52,152 nt of DNA. Origin: an uncultured Clostridia bacterium (GTDB taxonomy: Bacteria > Bacillota > Clostridia > UBA1381). The DNA lies in the NCBI GenBank assembly GCA_910585485.1, contig CAJUEZ010000013.1, forward strand, positions 1 through 52,152. Reading direction: 5' to 3'. Of the stretch, positions 42,869 through 51,647 are shown piece after piece. Under the pieces are notes generated by a model. That model worked only from the letters and a program-made list of their open reading frames with translations. It made no database searches and had not been told where the DNA came from. Each line of letters begins with the position of its first letter. Within the stretch, counting starts at the first letter, position 1. A program made the position numbers and the translations under genes.

Positions 42869-43846
42869 TTACCATTCAAGAAGCGCGGCTCCCCATGTCA
42901 GTCCGCCTCCAAAGCCTACAAGCACAATTTTGTCGCCTTTTTTTATTCTGCCTTGCTCTAAAGCCTGAGAAAGCGCCACCGGTATACATGATGCCGAAGT
43001 GTTACCGTATTTTTCGAGGTTTAAGAACACCTTGTCGTTACTGATTCCCATTCTTTTTATCGCGCTGTCTACTATTCTGTAATTTGCCTGATGCGGAATA
43101 ACAAGCGAAATATCGTCCCATGTAAGACCTGCCTGTTCAACAACTCTTTCGCTTGCGTCAGCCATCGCTTTAACCGCAAACTTCATTACTGCCTGACCTG
43201 CCATCCAAAGCGTATCTTTTTTATGACTGATTCGCTTTTCGGTTTCCTCCTCATCATTTCTATACGCAAGACTTGTTATTGCTAAACCGCTCGCTCCGTC
43301 AGCGCCTATATCAGTAGAGATAATTCCTTGTTCTTCGCTTGCCGATACAACTGCCGCCCCTGCCGCGTCACCAAACAATACACACGTTGCTCTGTCTTTA
43401 TAATCAGTCGCTTTACTTAGCGTGTCGGCGCATATAACAAGTACATGCTTGTATGTGCCGGTCTGAATAAATTGTTTGGCTATCGTAAGTCCTGTTACAA
43501 ATCCGGAACATGCCGCGTTATAGTCAAAAGCAGCCGCGTTTACCGCGCCAAGATTACTTTGAACGATACATGAGCAAGCCGGAGTAAAATAATCAGGAGT
43601 AACTGTTGCAAGAAGTATTAAATCAATTTCCTCAGGAGTCAGCCCCGCGTTTTCAATAGCGCGTTTTCCCGCTATTATCGCCATATCCGTCGTATACTCA
43701 TTATCAGCGGAGATATGTCTCTCTTTTATCCCCGTACGTCTTAAAATCCATTCATCACTCGTGTCCACAATGCTTTCCATATACGCGTTGTCATAAACCT
43801 TTTCGGGAATATATCCTCCGACCCCGGTTATCTTTGCATTAATCAT
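42869..43846 (-). CDS. fabH: 3-oxoacyl-[acyl-carrier-protein] synthase III
   Basis: A 325-residue condensing enzyme that starts fatty acid synthesis from acyl-CoA and malonyl-ACP. The triad is intact: the cysteine in NAACSGF (~112), the histidine in IPHQANYRI (~250) and the asparagine in YGNTSAS (~280). The ribosome site is GGAGGAAC. It stands between plsX and fabK. Confidence 0.96.
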   Translation of the reverse strand: MINAKITGVGGYIPEKVYDNAYMESIVDTSDEWILRRTGIKERHISADNEYTTDMAIIAGKRAIENAGLTPEEIDLILLATVTPDYFTPACSCIVQSNLGAVNAAAFDYNAACSGFVTGLTIAKQFIQTGTYKHVLVICADTLSKATDYKDRATCVLFGDAAGAAVVSASEEQGIISTDIGADGASGLAITSLAYRNDEEETEKRISHKKDTLWMAGQAVMKFAVKAMADASERVVEQAGLTWDDISLVIPHQANYRIVDSAIKRMGISNDKVFLNLEKYGNTSASCIPVALSQALEQGRIKKGDKIVLVGFGGGLTWGAALLEW

Positions 43847-43861
43847 TAACTTGTTCCTCCA

Positions 43862-44845
43862 TCAGTTTATATTATTTACTATTTCGTCAATCACATTTGT
43901 TTCAACGAATTTTTTCGCCTGATATATCGCTGAAAATACCGCTTTGCTGTCAGATGAGCCATGCCCTTTAATAACAGGTTTTTTCGTTCCTAAAAGCGGC
44001 GCTCCGCCATATTCTCTATAATCCATGGTCTGTTTGAAATCATCCAAACCTTTCATTACGAACAGCGCGCCTATCTTAGTCAGCAGTCCTTTCATAAATA
44101 TGTCTTTAACTTTTTGACTTACGACATGTCCCATACCCTCTACAGTTTTAAGAATGACATTTCCCACAAAACCGTCACAGGTTATAACATCAGCCGTACC
44201 CTCCATAACATCTCTGCCTTCAATATTACCGATAAAATTAACAGGCGCTTCCTTTAACAGCGGGAATGTTTCCTTAGTAAGGTCATCGCCCTTGCCTTCT
44301 TCCTCGCCGTTTGACATAAGCCCGACTGTTGGATTTACAATGTTAAGCACATTTTTCATATATATGCTGCCCATAATACCGAACTGAACAAGATTTTCCG
44401 CTTTACAGTTAGTGTTTGCTCCTGCATCAATAAGCATCTTGGGACCTTTAGCGCTTGGCAGAAGTGTCGCCAGCGCCGGACGCAATACACCTTTAATTCG
44501 CCCTACTATAAGTAAACCGGAAGCCAAAAGCGCGCCCGTGTTTCCCATAGACAGCATTGCGTCACCTTCTCCGTTTTTCAGCATATTCGCCGCCACAACA
44601 ACAGAAGCTGTTTTTTTACTTCTTACAGCCTTCGCAGGTTCTTCATGATTTGATATTACATCATCCGCGTGGGCGATAGTGATTTCATTCCCTTGATAAC
44701 CATATTTCGAAAGTTCTTTTCGGACAATATCCGTATCACCCACAAGAACAATATCCACTCCAAATTCCTTAACCGCTTTTACAGCAGCTTCAACCGGTGC
44801 TGACGGCGCGTTATCTCCGCCCATAGCGTCAATTATAATTTTCAT
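43862..44845 (-). CDS. plsX: Phosphate acyltransferase PlsX
   Basis: A 327-residue enzyme that converts acyl-ACP to acyl-phosphate, the donor for PlsY in phosphatidic acid synthesis. The N-terminus IIDAMGGDNAPSAPVEAA and the segments SMGNTGALLASG and DAGANTNCKAENL are family hallmarks. It starts directly after the fapR stop, with GGAGG from the end of fapR as its ribosome site, so the two are coupled. Confidence 0.96.
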   Translation of the reverse strand: MKIIIDAMGGDNAPSAPVEAAVKAVKEFGVDIVLVGDTDIVRKELSKYGYQGNEITIAHADDVISNHEEPAKAVRSKKTASVVVAANMLKNGEGDAMLSMGNTGALLASGLLIVGRIKGVLRPALATLLPSAKGPKMLIDAGANTNCKAENLVQFGIMGSIYMKNVLNIVNPTVGLMSNGEEEGKGDDLTKETFPLLKEAPVNFIGNIEGRDVMEGTADVITCDGFVGNVILKTVEGMGHVVSQKVKDIFMKGLLTKIGALFVMKGLDDFKQTMDYREYGGAPLLGTKKPVIKGHGSSDSKAVFSAIYQAKKFVETNVIDEIVNNIN

Positions 44846-45406
44846 TTATTCCTCCGAATATTTTCCGTCCGGCACAAGCAGACTGAATTTCCCGCGAAAA
44901 ACTTCATTCATGTTCGCCTTTATAACAACGCGCACTATAAATTCTTTTTCCTTCACTCTCATAACATCAGACTTTGCAATCAGCCTTTCACCCGCGCGAG
45001 CCTCATGAGTGTATTTCACATTAGCTATTTTTATAAGCGCGGCTTTGGCATTTATAACGCTTAATGCAAGATTTTCAGCAAAAGCGTATATATACTGGCT
45101 TTTTACAATATCTGTATTTTCAAACACCATTGTTTTATCTGTCTTCAAGACGGATATACCGTCTCTGAACAGATTCAAATCCAATACTTCTCCTACTGCC
45201 GCTTCTCCCATGCTCATACCTTCCTCGGCAGCGGATTTAATTCTTTCCCGATACTCGGCTATTCCAAGTTCGGCTCTGTCAAAGCGAATTGTTGAAACGC
45301 TCACATTACAAGCCTGAGCAAGTTCCTCATCTTTTAAAAACGGATTTTGTTTTATCTGTCTGAGTAAAAACTCATGACGCTGCTTTTTTAGCACTGTCCT
45401 CGTCAT
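44846..45406 (-). CDS. fapR: Fatty acid and phospholipid biosynthesis regulator FapR
   Basis: A 186-residue repressor: an N-terminal DeoR-like helix-turn-helix (~1-60, with DEELAQACNVSVSTIRFDRAEL) and a C-terminal hot-dog domain (~65-186) that binds malonyl-CoA and releases DNA. Length is as in Bacillus FapR. A perfect match to the known FapR palindrome lies just downstream of its promoter, so it represses its own operon. First gene of the fap-fab unit. Confidence 0.95.
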   Translation of the reverse strand: MTRTVLKKQRHEFLLRQIKQNPFLKDEELAQACNVSVSTIRFDRAELGIAEYRERIKSAAEEGMSMGEAAVGEVLDLNLFRDGISVLKTDKTMVFENTDIVKSQYIYAFAENLALSVINAKAALIKIANVKYTHEARAGERLIAKSDVMRVKEKEFIVRVVIKANMNEVFRGKFSLLVPDGKYSEE

Positions 45407-45452
45407 ATATGAGCGCTCCTTTCTATGATTTTCGACATTTTAACAATTATTA

Positions 45453-45469
45453 TTAGTATCAGGTACTAA
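45453..45469 (-). promoter_or_regulatory. FapR operator
   Basis: A 17-base dyad reading TTAGTACCTGATACTAA on the minus strand, which matches the FapR site known from Bacillus. It covers about +11 to +27 of the predicted transcript. Confidence 0.88.
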
Positions 45470-45485
45470 ATTATCAACTCTAATG

Positions 45486-45514
45486 ATTATATACTATCGT
45501 TTTATCCTTTGCAA
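45486..45514 (-). promoter_or_regulatory. Sigma-A promoter of the fap-fab operon
   Basis: Minus-strand TTGCAA (45514-45509), 17-base spacer, TATAAT (45491-45486). The predicted start near 45479 is just before the FapR operator. Confidence 0.8.
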
Positions 45515-45601
45515 CATTTTATTAGAAATTTGCTCAAACATTGTTAATATTGCAAAAAGTACAAACCCAAAATATGGTCAATTTTACTTCAAAAGATACA
45601 A

Positions 45602-45649
45602 AATATGGTGTTGACGGACTGTTTTGTTATCAGCTGCCAACACCATATT
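45602..45649 (-). terminator. Terminator of the isc unit
   Basis: Twelve-base arms (45602-45613 and 45638-45649) with a 24-base loop, followed on the minus strand by TTGTATCTTTT. It begins 6 bases past the iscU stop. Confidence 0.65.
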
Positions 45650-45654
45650 ATATA

Positions 45655-46086
45655 TTATTCTTCAGTTACATCACTGCACTTATGACAGCAGAACTCACAT
45701 TTACTGTCTTTATCAGATTCGCCGTTGCGTCTCTTATAATCCTCAATCGCGGACTGTATAGCCTCCTCCGCAAGCACAGAACAATGAATTTTTTCCTTCG
45801 GAAGTCCGTCAAGAGCCTCCATAACCGCCTTATTTGTAAGAGCGAGAGCCTCGTCAACAGTCTTTCCTTTTACCATTTCCGTAGCCATTGAGCTTGTCGC
45901 AATCGCCGCTCCACACCCAAAGGTTTTGAACTTGACATCTTTTATCACATTATCCTGAATATCCATGTATATTTTCATGATGTCCCCGCATTTTGCGTTG
46001 CCAACCTCGCCGACAGCATTGGCGCCTTCTATTTCGCCTACATTTCTCGGATTAGCAAAATGATCCATTACTTTTTCACTGTACAT
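45655..46086 (-). CDS. iscU: IscU/NifU-type iron-sulfur cluster scaffold protein
   Basis: A 143-residue scaffold on which [2Fe-2S]/[4Fe-4S] clusters are built with sulfur from the cysteine desulfurase. The ligands C33, D35 (AKCGD), C58 (FGCGAA) and C102 (HCSVLAEE) are present. Beyond the usual end, at residues 130-137, there is a cysteine cluster CEFCCHKC, which could bind a further metal or cluster. The gene lies 2 bases after the desulfurase gene. Confidence 0.94.
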   Translation of the reverse strand: MYSEKVMDHFANPRNVGEIEGANAVGEVGNAKCGDIMKIYMDIQDNVIKDVKFKTFGCGAAIATSSMATEMVKGKTVDEALALTNKAVMEALDGLPKEKIHCSVLAEEAIQSAIEDYKRRNGESDKDSKCEFCCHKCSDVTEE

Positions 46087-46088
46087 AT

Positions 46089-47276
46089 TTATTTATCTCC
46101 TTTCTCCACACCTTCATATAAAGGCGACATTTCTCTAAGTCTTTGTATGATAGGAGGAAGTACTTCTATCAAATAATCAACTTCCTCTTCAGTTGTATCC
46201 TCGCCCACGCTCAACCTTAAAGAACCATGAGCGATTTCATGAGGCAAGCCTATAGCAAGAAGTACATGCGACGGGTCAAGCGAGCCTGACGCACACGCGC
46301 TTCCGCTCGAAGCCGCTATGCCTTTCATATCAAGCATCATAAGAATAGACTCACCTTCAACATATTGAAAAGAAAAATTTACGTTATTGCAAAGTCTGCC
46401 CTCATCCTCAGGACCGTTCAGCCTGCAATACGGAATACTTTTCTTAATACCTTTAATAAGACGGTCACGCATTTTTTTCATATGTGCCACGTTCGCATCA
46501 AGATTAGATACAGCAATTTCAAGAGCCTTGCAAAGTCCCGCGATTCCTGCAAGATTTTCAGTCGCCGCTCTCTTGCCTCGTTCCTGGCCGCCGCCGTGTA
46601 TAAGATTATCAATACGGATACCGTTTTTGATATACAGCATACCTACACCCTTTGGTCCATGGAACTTATGCGCTGACAGTGACATCATATCAACACCCAT
46701 CTCCTGTACATCTATCTTCATATGTCCAATAGCCTGTACAGCATCAGTATGAAATATTATCTTATGCTTTTTAGCAATCTGAGCAATTTCTTTGATTGGT
46801 TCAATAGTACCTATTTCATTATTTGCAGTCATAACAGAAATAAGAATGGTATTATCCGTAACAGCCGCTTCAACCGCTTCCGGTGTAACAAAACCATATT
46901 CGTCAACATCAAGATAAGTAACCTCAAAGCCATGCTTTTCCAGATATTCGCACGTTCCGAGAATCGCGTGATGCTCTATCTTAGTTGTTATGATATGATT
47001 GCCTTTGTTTTTATTTGCAAATGCGATTCCTTTTATCGCCCAATTATCAGCTTCACAGCCCGACCCTGTAAAATAAACCTCGTTTACATTAGCCGCGCCT
47101 ATATTTTTCGCGACGCTTTCACGCATTTTATAAAGAGCCTGTTCCGCATCTCGTCCCACTTTATAAAACTTTGAGGAAGCGTTTCCGTATATATCTGTCA
47201 AATACGGCAACATTGCGTCAAGAACCTCTTTTTTCAACGAGGTCGTCGCATTATTATCCATATATATCGAATTCAT
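46089..47276 (-). CDS. iscS: Cysteine desulfurase (NifS/IscS family)
   Basis: A 395-residue PLP enzyme that removes sulfur from cysteine for iron-sulfur cluster assembly. The PLP lysine lies in SLSAHKFHGPKGVG (~205) and the persulfide cysteine in SSGSACASGSLDPSH (~327), the loop typical of group I desulfurases. The N-terminal YMDNNATT is standard. Its partner scaffold follows immediately. No Rrf2/IscR regulator gene precedes it in the window. Confidence 0.95.
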   Translation of the reverse strand: MNSIYMDNNATTSLKKEVLDAMLPYLTDIYGNASSKFYKVGRDAEQALYKMRESVAKNIGAANVNEVYFTGSGCEADNWAIKGIAFANKNKGNHIITTKIEHHAILGTCEYLEKHGFEVTYLDVDEYGFVTPEAVEAAVTDNTILISVMTANNEIGTIEPIKEIAQIAKKHKIIFHTDAVQAIGHMKIDVQEMGVDMMSLSAHKFHGPKGVGMLYIKNGIRIDNLIHGGGQERGKRAATENLAGIAGLCKALEIAVSNLDANVAHMKKMRDRLIKGIKKSIPYCRLNGPEDEGRLCNNVNFSFQYVEGESILMMLDMKGIAASSGSACASGSLDPSHVLLAIGLPHEIAHGSLRLSVGEDTTEEEVDYLIEVLPPIIQRLREMSPLYEGVEKGDK

Positions 47277-47304
47277 AAAACCATCTCCTATATATATTAA
47301 AGTT

Positions 47305-47324
47305 GAACGTTTGAATAACTGTTC
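47305..47324 (-). promoter_or_regulatory. Operator-like dyad at the isc transcription start
   Basis: A 20-base imperfect dyad, gaacgtttgaataactgttc, spanning about +1 to +20 of the predicted iscS transcript. The regulator is unknown. Confidence 0.45.
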
Positions 47325-47330
47325 ACATAT

Positions 47331-47359
47331 ATTTTACTTTATATTTCCTACTTTGTCAA
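47331..47359 (-). promoter_or_regulatory. Sigma-A promoter of iscSU
   Basis: Minus-strand TTGACA (47359-47354), 17-base spacer, TAAAAT (47336-47331). Confidence 0.75.
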
Positions 47360-47501
47360 TAGGTAATGATATCTTTCTTAAATTATTCCAAAAAAAATAT
47401 ATATTTATTGTCTGCGTATATATTATTAAATATTCAAAATTATTACTGTACTTTTTCTTCTGTTTGGTATATAATAGCTTTTAAGAATACGGGGTGATTG
47501 A

Positions 47502-48659
47502 ATGATAGCAGGTATTATAGCCGAATACAATGTTTTTCATAACGGGCACAAATATCAGATAGAAGAAATCAAAAAACGCGCTGATGCTGTTGTTGCTGTT
47601 ATGAGCGGAAACTTTGTGCAGCGCGGTGAAATAAGCATTACTGACAAATGGTCCCGCGCGAAAGCGGCTATTATCGGAGGAGTTGACCTTGTCATAGAAC
47701 TTCCGACATGTTACGCGCTCAATGCCGCGCCAAATTTCGCCGCCGGCGGTGTTAACACGTTAAATCTTCTCGGAATTATCGACACTCTTGCTTTTGGTTC
47801 GGAATGCGGGGATATAGAAGAACTTTCGCGTGCCGCGCATCTTTTGGAAAACGAGTCGCCTGAAACATCGCAAAACATAAAAAAATATGTGTCGGACGGA
47901 CTAAGTTATCCGGCTGCGTTATCAAAATCATACAGCGGTTTGATAAAGAGCGAATTACTTTCAGAGCCTAATAATATTCTTGCGATTGAATATATTCGTG
48001 CGCTAATCAAAAGCAAAAGTTCTATAAAACCTGTCACCATAAAGCGCCGCGCTGTAAGTCACCATGACAGCAGCATTGTATCAGGCATAGCAAGCGCCTC
48101 TAAAATACGGCAAATGCTTCTTGAGAACGCGGATATTGACAAGCTTATTCCGTATAGTTTATCCGACATCAATTTTACAGCTCCATACTTGCTCTCTCGG
48201 ATTGACAGCGCAATCATATCAAAAATGCGCTTATCAGATCCTAAATATTTGCGCGGCATAAATGAAATGAACGAAGGTCTTGAAAACAGAATTATAAGCG
48301 CCGCGAAAAAATCGGATAATTTTTCTGACCTTACAGAGAATGCAAAAAGCAAGCGGTACACAATGAGCAGGATTCGTCGCGCAACTCTCGCGTCTCTCAT
48401 TGACTTTCAAAAGGACGTATACTCGCCCATACCCGAATATATACGCGTACTCGCCATGAACAAAACAGGAATGGATATATTAAAAAAAGCGAAAAAGTAT
48501 TGCGGCGCACCTATTATAACAAAAGCGGCTGATTTTAAAGAAGGCTCGCGTATGTTTAAGCTGGACATACGTGCGACAGATATTTCGTCGCTGTGCGCTC
48601 CCTTTACGCATATGCGCCAAAGCGGAAAAGATTTTACAACATCGCCGATTATATTATAA
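47502..48659 (+). CDS. tmcAL: tRNA(Met) cytidine acetate ligase-like nucleotidyltransferase (TmcAL/YlbM)
   Basis: A 385-residue protein of the nucleotidyltransferase-fold TmcAL family, which makes N4-acetylcytidine at the wobble base of elongator tRNA-Met from acetate and ATP. The HxGH motif is seen as FHNGH in the N-terminal segment GIIAEYNVFHNGHKYQ; MSGNFVQRGE and FGSECGDIEEL are also family features. The start has GGGGTG five bases upstream. It stands alone, divergent from iscS. Confidence 0.9.
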   Translation: MIAGIIAEYNVFHNGHKYQIEEIKKRADAVVAVMSGNFVQRGEISITDKWSRAKAAIIGGVDLVIELPTCYALNAAPNFAAGGVNTLNLLGIIDTLAFGSECGDIEELSRAAHLLENESPETSQNIKKYVSDGLSYPAALSKSYSGLIKSELLSEPNNILAIEYIRALIKSKSSIKPVTIKRRAVSHHDSSIVSGIASASKIRQMLLENADIDKLIPYSLSDINFTAPYLLSRIDSAIISKMRLSDPKYLRGINEMNEGLENRIISAAKKSDNFSDLTENAKSKRYTMSRIRRATLASLIDFQKDVYSPIPEYIRVLAMNKTGMDILKKAKKYCGAPIITKAADFKEGSRMFKLDIRATDISSLCAPFTHMRQSGKDFTTSPIIL

Positions 48660-48676
48660 TTACATTAAAAAAACAT

Positions 48677-48705
48677 TTTACAAAATTCAATTTTTAGGTT
48701 ATACT
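48677..48705 (+). promoter_or_regulatory. Sigma-A promoter of the NSS transporter gene
   Basis: TTTACA (48677-48682), 17-base spacer, TATACT (48700-48705), followed by a G-rich ribosome site (GAGGGGG). Confidence 0.7.
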
Positions 48706-48737
48706 ATTTATATTATCCAAAAGAGGGGGATTTTTTC

Positions 48738-50096
48738 ATGAAAAACGATAAAAGAGGCACTTTTTCCGGAGGAATAGGATTTGTTCTTGCCGCTGCGGGA
48801 AGCGCGGTTGGTTTGGGGAACATTTGGCGCTTCCCTTATCTTGCCGCAAAATACGGAGGCGGTATATTCCTTTTATTTTATATACTATTGGTTGTAACCT
48901 TCGGCTTTACGCTTATGGTAGCAGAAAACGCGATAGGTCGTAAAACAGGAAAGAGCGCGCTTAGCGCTTTTGGGAGACTTAGCAAAAAGTGGGCATTTAT
49001 CGGCATTATCGCAACGCTCATTCCTATGATTATTCAACCTTATTATAACGTCATCGGAGGTTGGGTAATTGAATATGCCGCAACTTATTTAACCGGAGGA
49101 CACGCTCTTGCGGCAAGCGATGATTTCTTTTCAAATATGCTCGCCTCGCCCATGAGACTTATCATTTTCCAGTTTATATTCTCCGGCATAACAACTTTAG
49201 TTATTTTAAGAGGTGTGCAAAAAGGTGTGGAGAAATTCAGCACAATACTAATGCCCGTTCTTATCGCTCTCGCAATATTTGTCGCGATATACTCCATTAC
49301 GCTGCCGGGAGCAATTACAGGTGTAAAATATTTCTTTGTGCCCGACTTTTCAAAATTCTCGCTTCAAGGTGTTTTGGCGGCTATGGGACAGATGTTTTAT
49401 TCTCTGTCACTTGCCATGGGTATTATGATTGCCTACGGCTCATATCTGCCAAAGCAGTCCAATCTTGAAAAGAACGTGGGAAAAATAGAGATTTTTGATA
49501 CCAGCATCGCTATTCTTGCGGGACTTATGATTGTCCCCGCGGTATTCGCATTCTCAAACGGTGACGAAAGCGCTCTCGGAAAAGGCGCAGGTCTTATGTT
49601 CCAAACTCTTCCTAAAGTTTTTGAAAATATGGGTTGGTCAACAATTATTGGCTCATCATTTTTCATTCTTGTCTTGCTGGCGGCTCTTACATCCTCTATT
49701 TCAATTATGGAGGCTATAGTTTCATCGCTTTGCGACCGTTTTGACTGGAATAGAACAAAGACAACTATAGGCGCCGGAATAGGTTCATTTCTATTGGGCA
49801 TTCCGCCTATTCTCGGATATAGCGTATGGAAGGGTGTGACTATCGGCGGCAAGAATATTCTTGATATGATGGATTTCGTAACAAACTCCGTTCTGATGCC
49901 TGTATGCGCGCTTCTTACTTGTATATTTGTCGCATATGTTATCGGAGTTAACGTCATTCATAAAGAGGTTAAAATTTCATCCGAATTTAAACGTCAAAAA
50001 ATGTTCGATATTGTAATAAAATATATTGCACCTGTACTGATAGTAGCCATACTCATTTCTTCAATACTTGAAGCTATGGGAATTATAAACTTCTGA
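48738..50096 (+). CDS. Sodium-dependent transporter of the NSS (SNF) family
   Basis: A 452-residue LeuT-fold symporter with 11-12 membrane helices. Helix 1 carries the unwound substrate and sodium site AAAGSAVGLGNIWRFPY, as in LeuT; helix 6 is near residues 205-240. Members take up amino acids or related compounds with sodium. The substrate cannot be read here. It would use the sodium gradient that the decarboxylase operon can generate. Confidence 0.92.
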   Translation: MKNDKRGTFSGGIGFVLAAAGSAVGLGNIWRFPYLAAKYGGGIFLLFYILLVVTFGFTLMVAENAIGRKTGKSALSAFGRLSKKWAFIGIIATLIPMIIQPYYNVIGGWVIEYAATYLTGGHALAASDDFFSNMLASPMRLIIFQFIFSGITTLVILRGVQKGVEKFSTILMPVLIALAIFVAIYSITLPGAITGVKYFFVPDFSKFSLQGVLAAMGQMFYSLSLAMGIMIAYGSYLPKQSNLEKNVGKIEIFDTSIAILAGLMIVPAVFAFSNGDESALGKGAGLMFQTLPKVFENMGWSTIIGSSFFILVLLAALTSSISIMEAIVSSLCDRFDWNRTKTTIGAGIGSFLLGIPPILGYSVWKGVTIGGKNILDMMDFVTNSVLMPVCALLTCIFVAYVIGVNVIHKEVKISSEFKRQKMFDIVIKYIAPVLIVAILISSILEAMGIINF

Positions 50097-50104
50097 TTAT
50101 AAAA

Positions 50105-50142
50105 AATGAGAGTTCACTTTGTAAAGTGAACTCCCATTTTTA
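50105..50142. terminator. Bidirectional terminator between the NSS gene and tyrS
   Basis: Core stem GAGTTCACTTT/AAAGTGAACTC around a two-base centre, flanked by A-run and T-run on the two sides, between convergent genes with stops at 50096 and 50147. Confidence 0.85.
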
Positions 50143-50146
50143 TATA

Positions 50147-51364
50147 TTATTTAATTACAACTCTGTGGAAGGTCTTTTTACCCTTTTTAATAATCATACC
50201 CTCGTCAGTTATCATGTCCACCGTAACGACTCCGTTGACATCATTATATTTTGCGTCATTGATTGAAAGACCGTTCTGCTGAACAAGTCGTCTTGCCTCG
50301 CCCTTTGACGGCAAAAGTCCTGTCTTTACGAGCATATCCAATACGCCCATTCCGACAGCGTCAGGGATAACAGTCGTTGGCATATCCTCAGATACACCAC
50401 CTTTGGCAAATACCTCCTCGGCGGTTTTCTTTGCCTTTTCCGCCTCATCTTCACCATGTACAAGCTTAGTTACCTCATATGCAAGGATTCTCTTAGCCTT
50501 GTTAAGTTCTTGTCCCTCCCATTTTTCCATTTCACGGATTTCCTCCATCGGAACAAATGTAAGAAGTTTTAGGCACTTTATAACATCTGCATCCTGCACA
50601 TTTACCCAATACTGATAAAAATCATACGGCGATGTGCGTTTCGGGTCAAGCCATACAGCGCCCGATGCGGTTTTGCCCATTTTCTTGCCCTCGCTGTTGG
50701 TAAGAAGAGTAAACGTCATACCATAGGTCTGTGTTTGGTCCTTTCTGCGGCAAAGGTCAATACCTGCAAGGATATTGCTCCACTGGTCGTCCCCGCCAAG
50801 TTCAAGTTTACAGTCATACTTTCTGTTAAGCATAAGGAAATCGTATCCCTGCATAAGCATATAGTTAAACTCTAAAAATGAAAGTCCCTTTTCAAGACGC
50901 TGCTTAAAACACTCGGCCGTAAGCATTTTATTTACTGAGAAGCATGCGCCTATATCTCTTATAAACTCAATATAATTAAGATTTAGCAGCCAATCAGCAT
51001 TATTTACCATAATAGCATTACCATCTGAAAAATCAACAACTTTTGAAAGTTGCTCTTTAAAACATTCGCAGTTATGGTTAATTGTTTCGGTAGTCATCAT
51101 TGAACGCATATCCGTTCTTCCCGAAGGGTCGCCGATATGTCCCGTACCGCCGCCTACAAGCGCAATCGGACGATGTCCGAAGTTTTGCATGTGGCGCATT
51201 ACAACCATCTGCAAAAAGTGTCCTACGTGAAGGCTGTCTGCCGTCGGGTCGAAGCCGATATAGAACGTGACTTTTTCCTTTCCTAATAATTCTCGTATTT
51301 CCTGTTCATGTGTTGTCTGGGCTATTAGTCCGCGTTCCAGCAAAACATCATATACATTTTGCAT
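50147..51364 (-). CDS. tyrS: Tyrosyl-tRNA synthetase
   Basis: A 405-residue class I synthetase. The HIGH-like motif is HVGH in FDPTADSLHVGHF, and the KMSKS-like motif is KMGKT; tyrosine-site residues lie in QGYDFLML and QWSNILAG. A C-terminal S4 RNA-binding domain (~340-405) follows. ATG 51364 is preferred: AGGAGG ends nine bases before it, whereas ATG 51370 is only three bases away. The leader is too short for a T-box. Confidence 0.96.
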   Translation of the reverse strand: MQNVYDVLLERGLIAQTTHEQEIRELLGKEKVTFYIGFDPTADSLHVGHFLQMVVMRHMQNFGHRPIALVGGGTGHIGDPSGRTDMRSMMTTETINHNCECFKEQLSKVVDFSDGNAIMVNNADWLLNLNYIEFIRDIGACFSVNKMLTAECFKQRLEKGLSFLEFNYMLMQGYDFLMLNRKYDCKLELGGDDQWSNILAGIDLCRRKDQTQTYGMTFTLLTNSEGKKMGKTASGAVWLDPKRTSPYDFYQYWVNVQDADVIKCLKLLTFVPMEEIREMEKWEGQELNKAKRILAYEVTKLVHGEDEAEKAKKTAEEVFAKGGVSEDMPTTVIPDAVGMGVLDMLVKTGLLPSKGEARRLVQQNGLSINDAKYNDVNGVVTVDMITDEGMIIKKGKKTFHRVVIK

Positions 51365-51390
51365 ATTCATATTCCTCCTTCTGTAGTGTA

Positions 51391-51409
51391 TTGCCGATGA
51401 GTACGGCAA
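51391..51409 (-). promoter_or_regulatory. Small hairpin in the tyrS leader
   Basis: TTGCCG/CGGCAA arms with a seven-base loop, between the promoter and the ribosome site. It may only protect the 5' end; no T-box elements are seen. Confidence 0.35.
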
Positions 51410-51417
51410 CCTGTTAT

Positions 51418-51446
51418 ATTATACACCATAGATAGAGATTTTGCAA
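51418..51446 (-). promoter_or_regulatory. Sigma-A promoter of tyrS
   Basis: Minus-strand TTGCAA (51446-51441), 17-base spacer, TATAAT (51423-51418). Confidence 0.75.
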
Positions 51447-51458
51447 GAAATTTTTACC

Positions 51459-51647
51459 CTATTCAATATTATTCGAGCCAAGCAGACTATGATATTTTAA
51501 ATAGTCCTGCGGGTTTGTGCTTATAATGCGTTCCACAATACCGTCTGCAATCTCCAATGTTACATTATTATACATCTTTATATGACGCTGACGTATCTGT
51601 GTTTGGTCGAAAAATACCACATCTGTCGGTACAACAGAATAAATCAT
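51459..51647 (-). CDS. ylzJ: YlzJ-like protein
   Basis: A 62-residue protein of the YlzJ family, recognised by its N-terminal MIYSVVPTDVVF, the central IADGIVERIISTNPQDYLK-type segment and its place directly after a TepA-like gene, an arrangement known in Bacillus and Clostridia. Function unknown. Its ATG overlaps the upstream stop by four bases (ATGA), so translation is coupled. Confidence 0.85.
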   Translation of the reverse strand: MIYSVVPTDVVFFDQTQIRQRHIKMYNNVTLEIADGIVERIISTNPQDYLKYHSLLGSNNIE

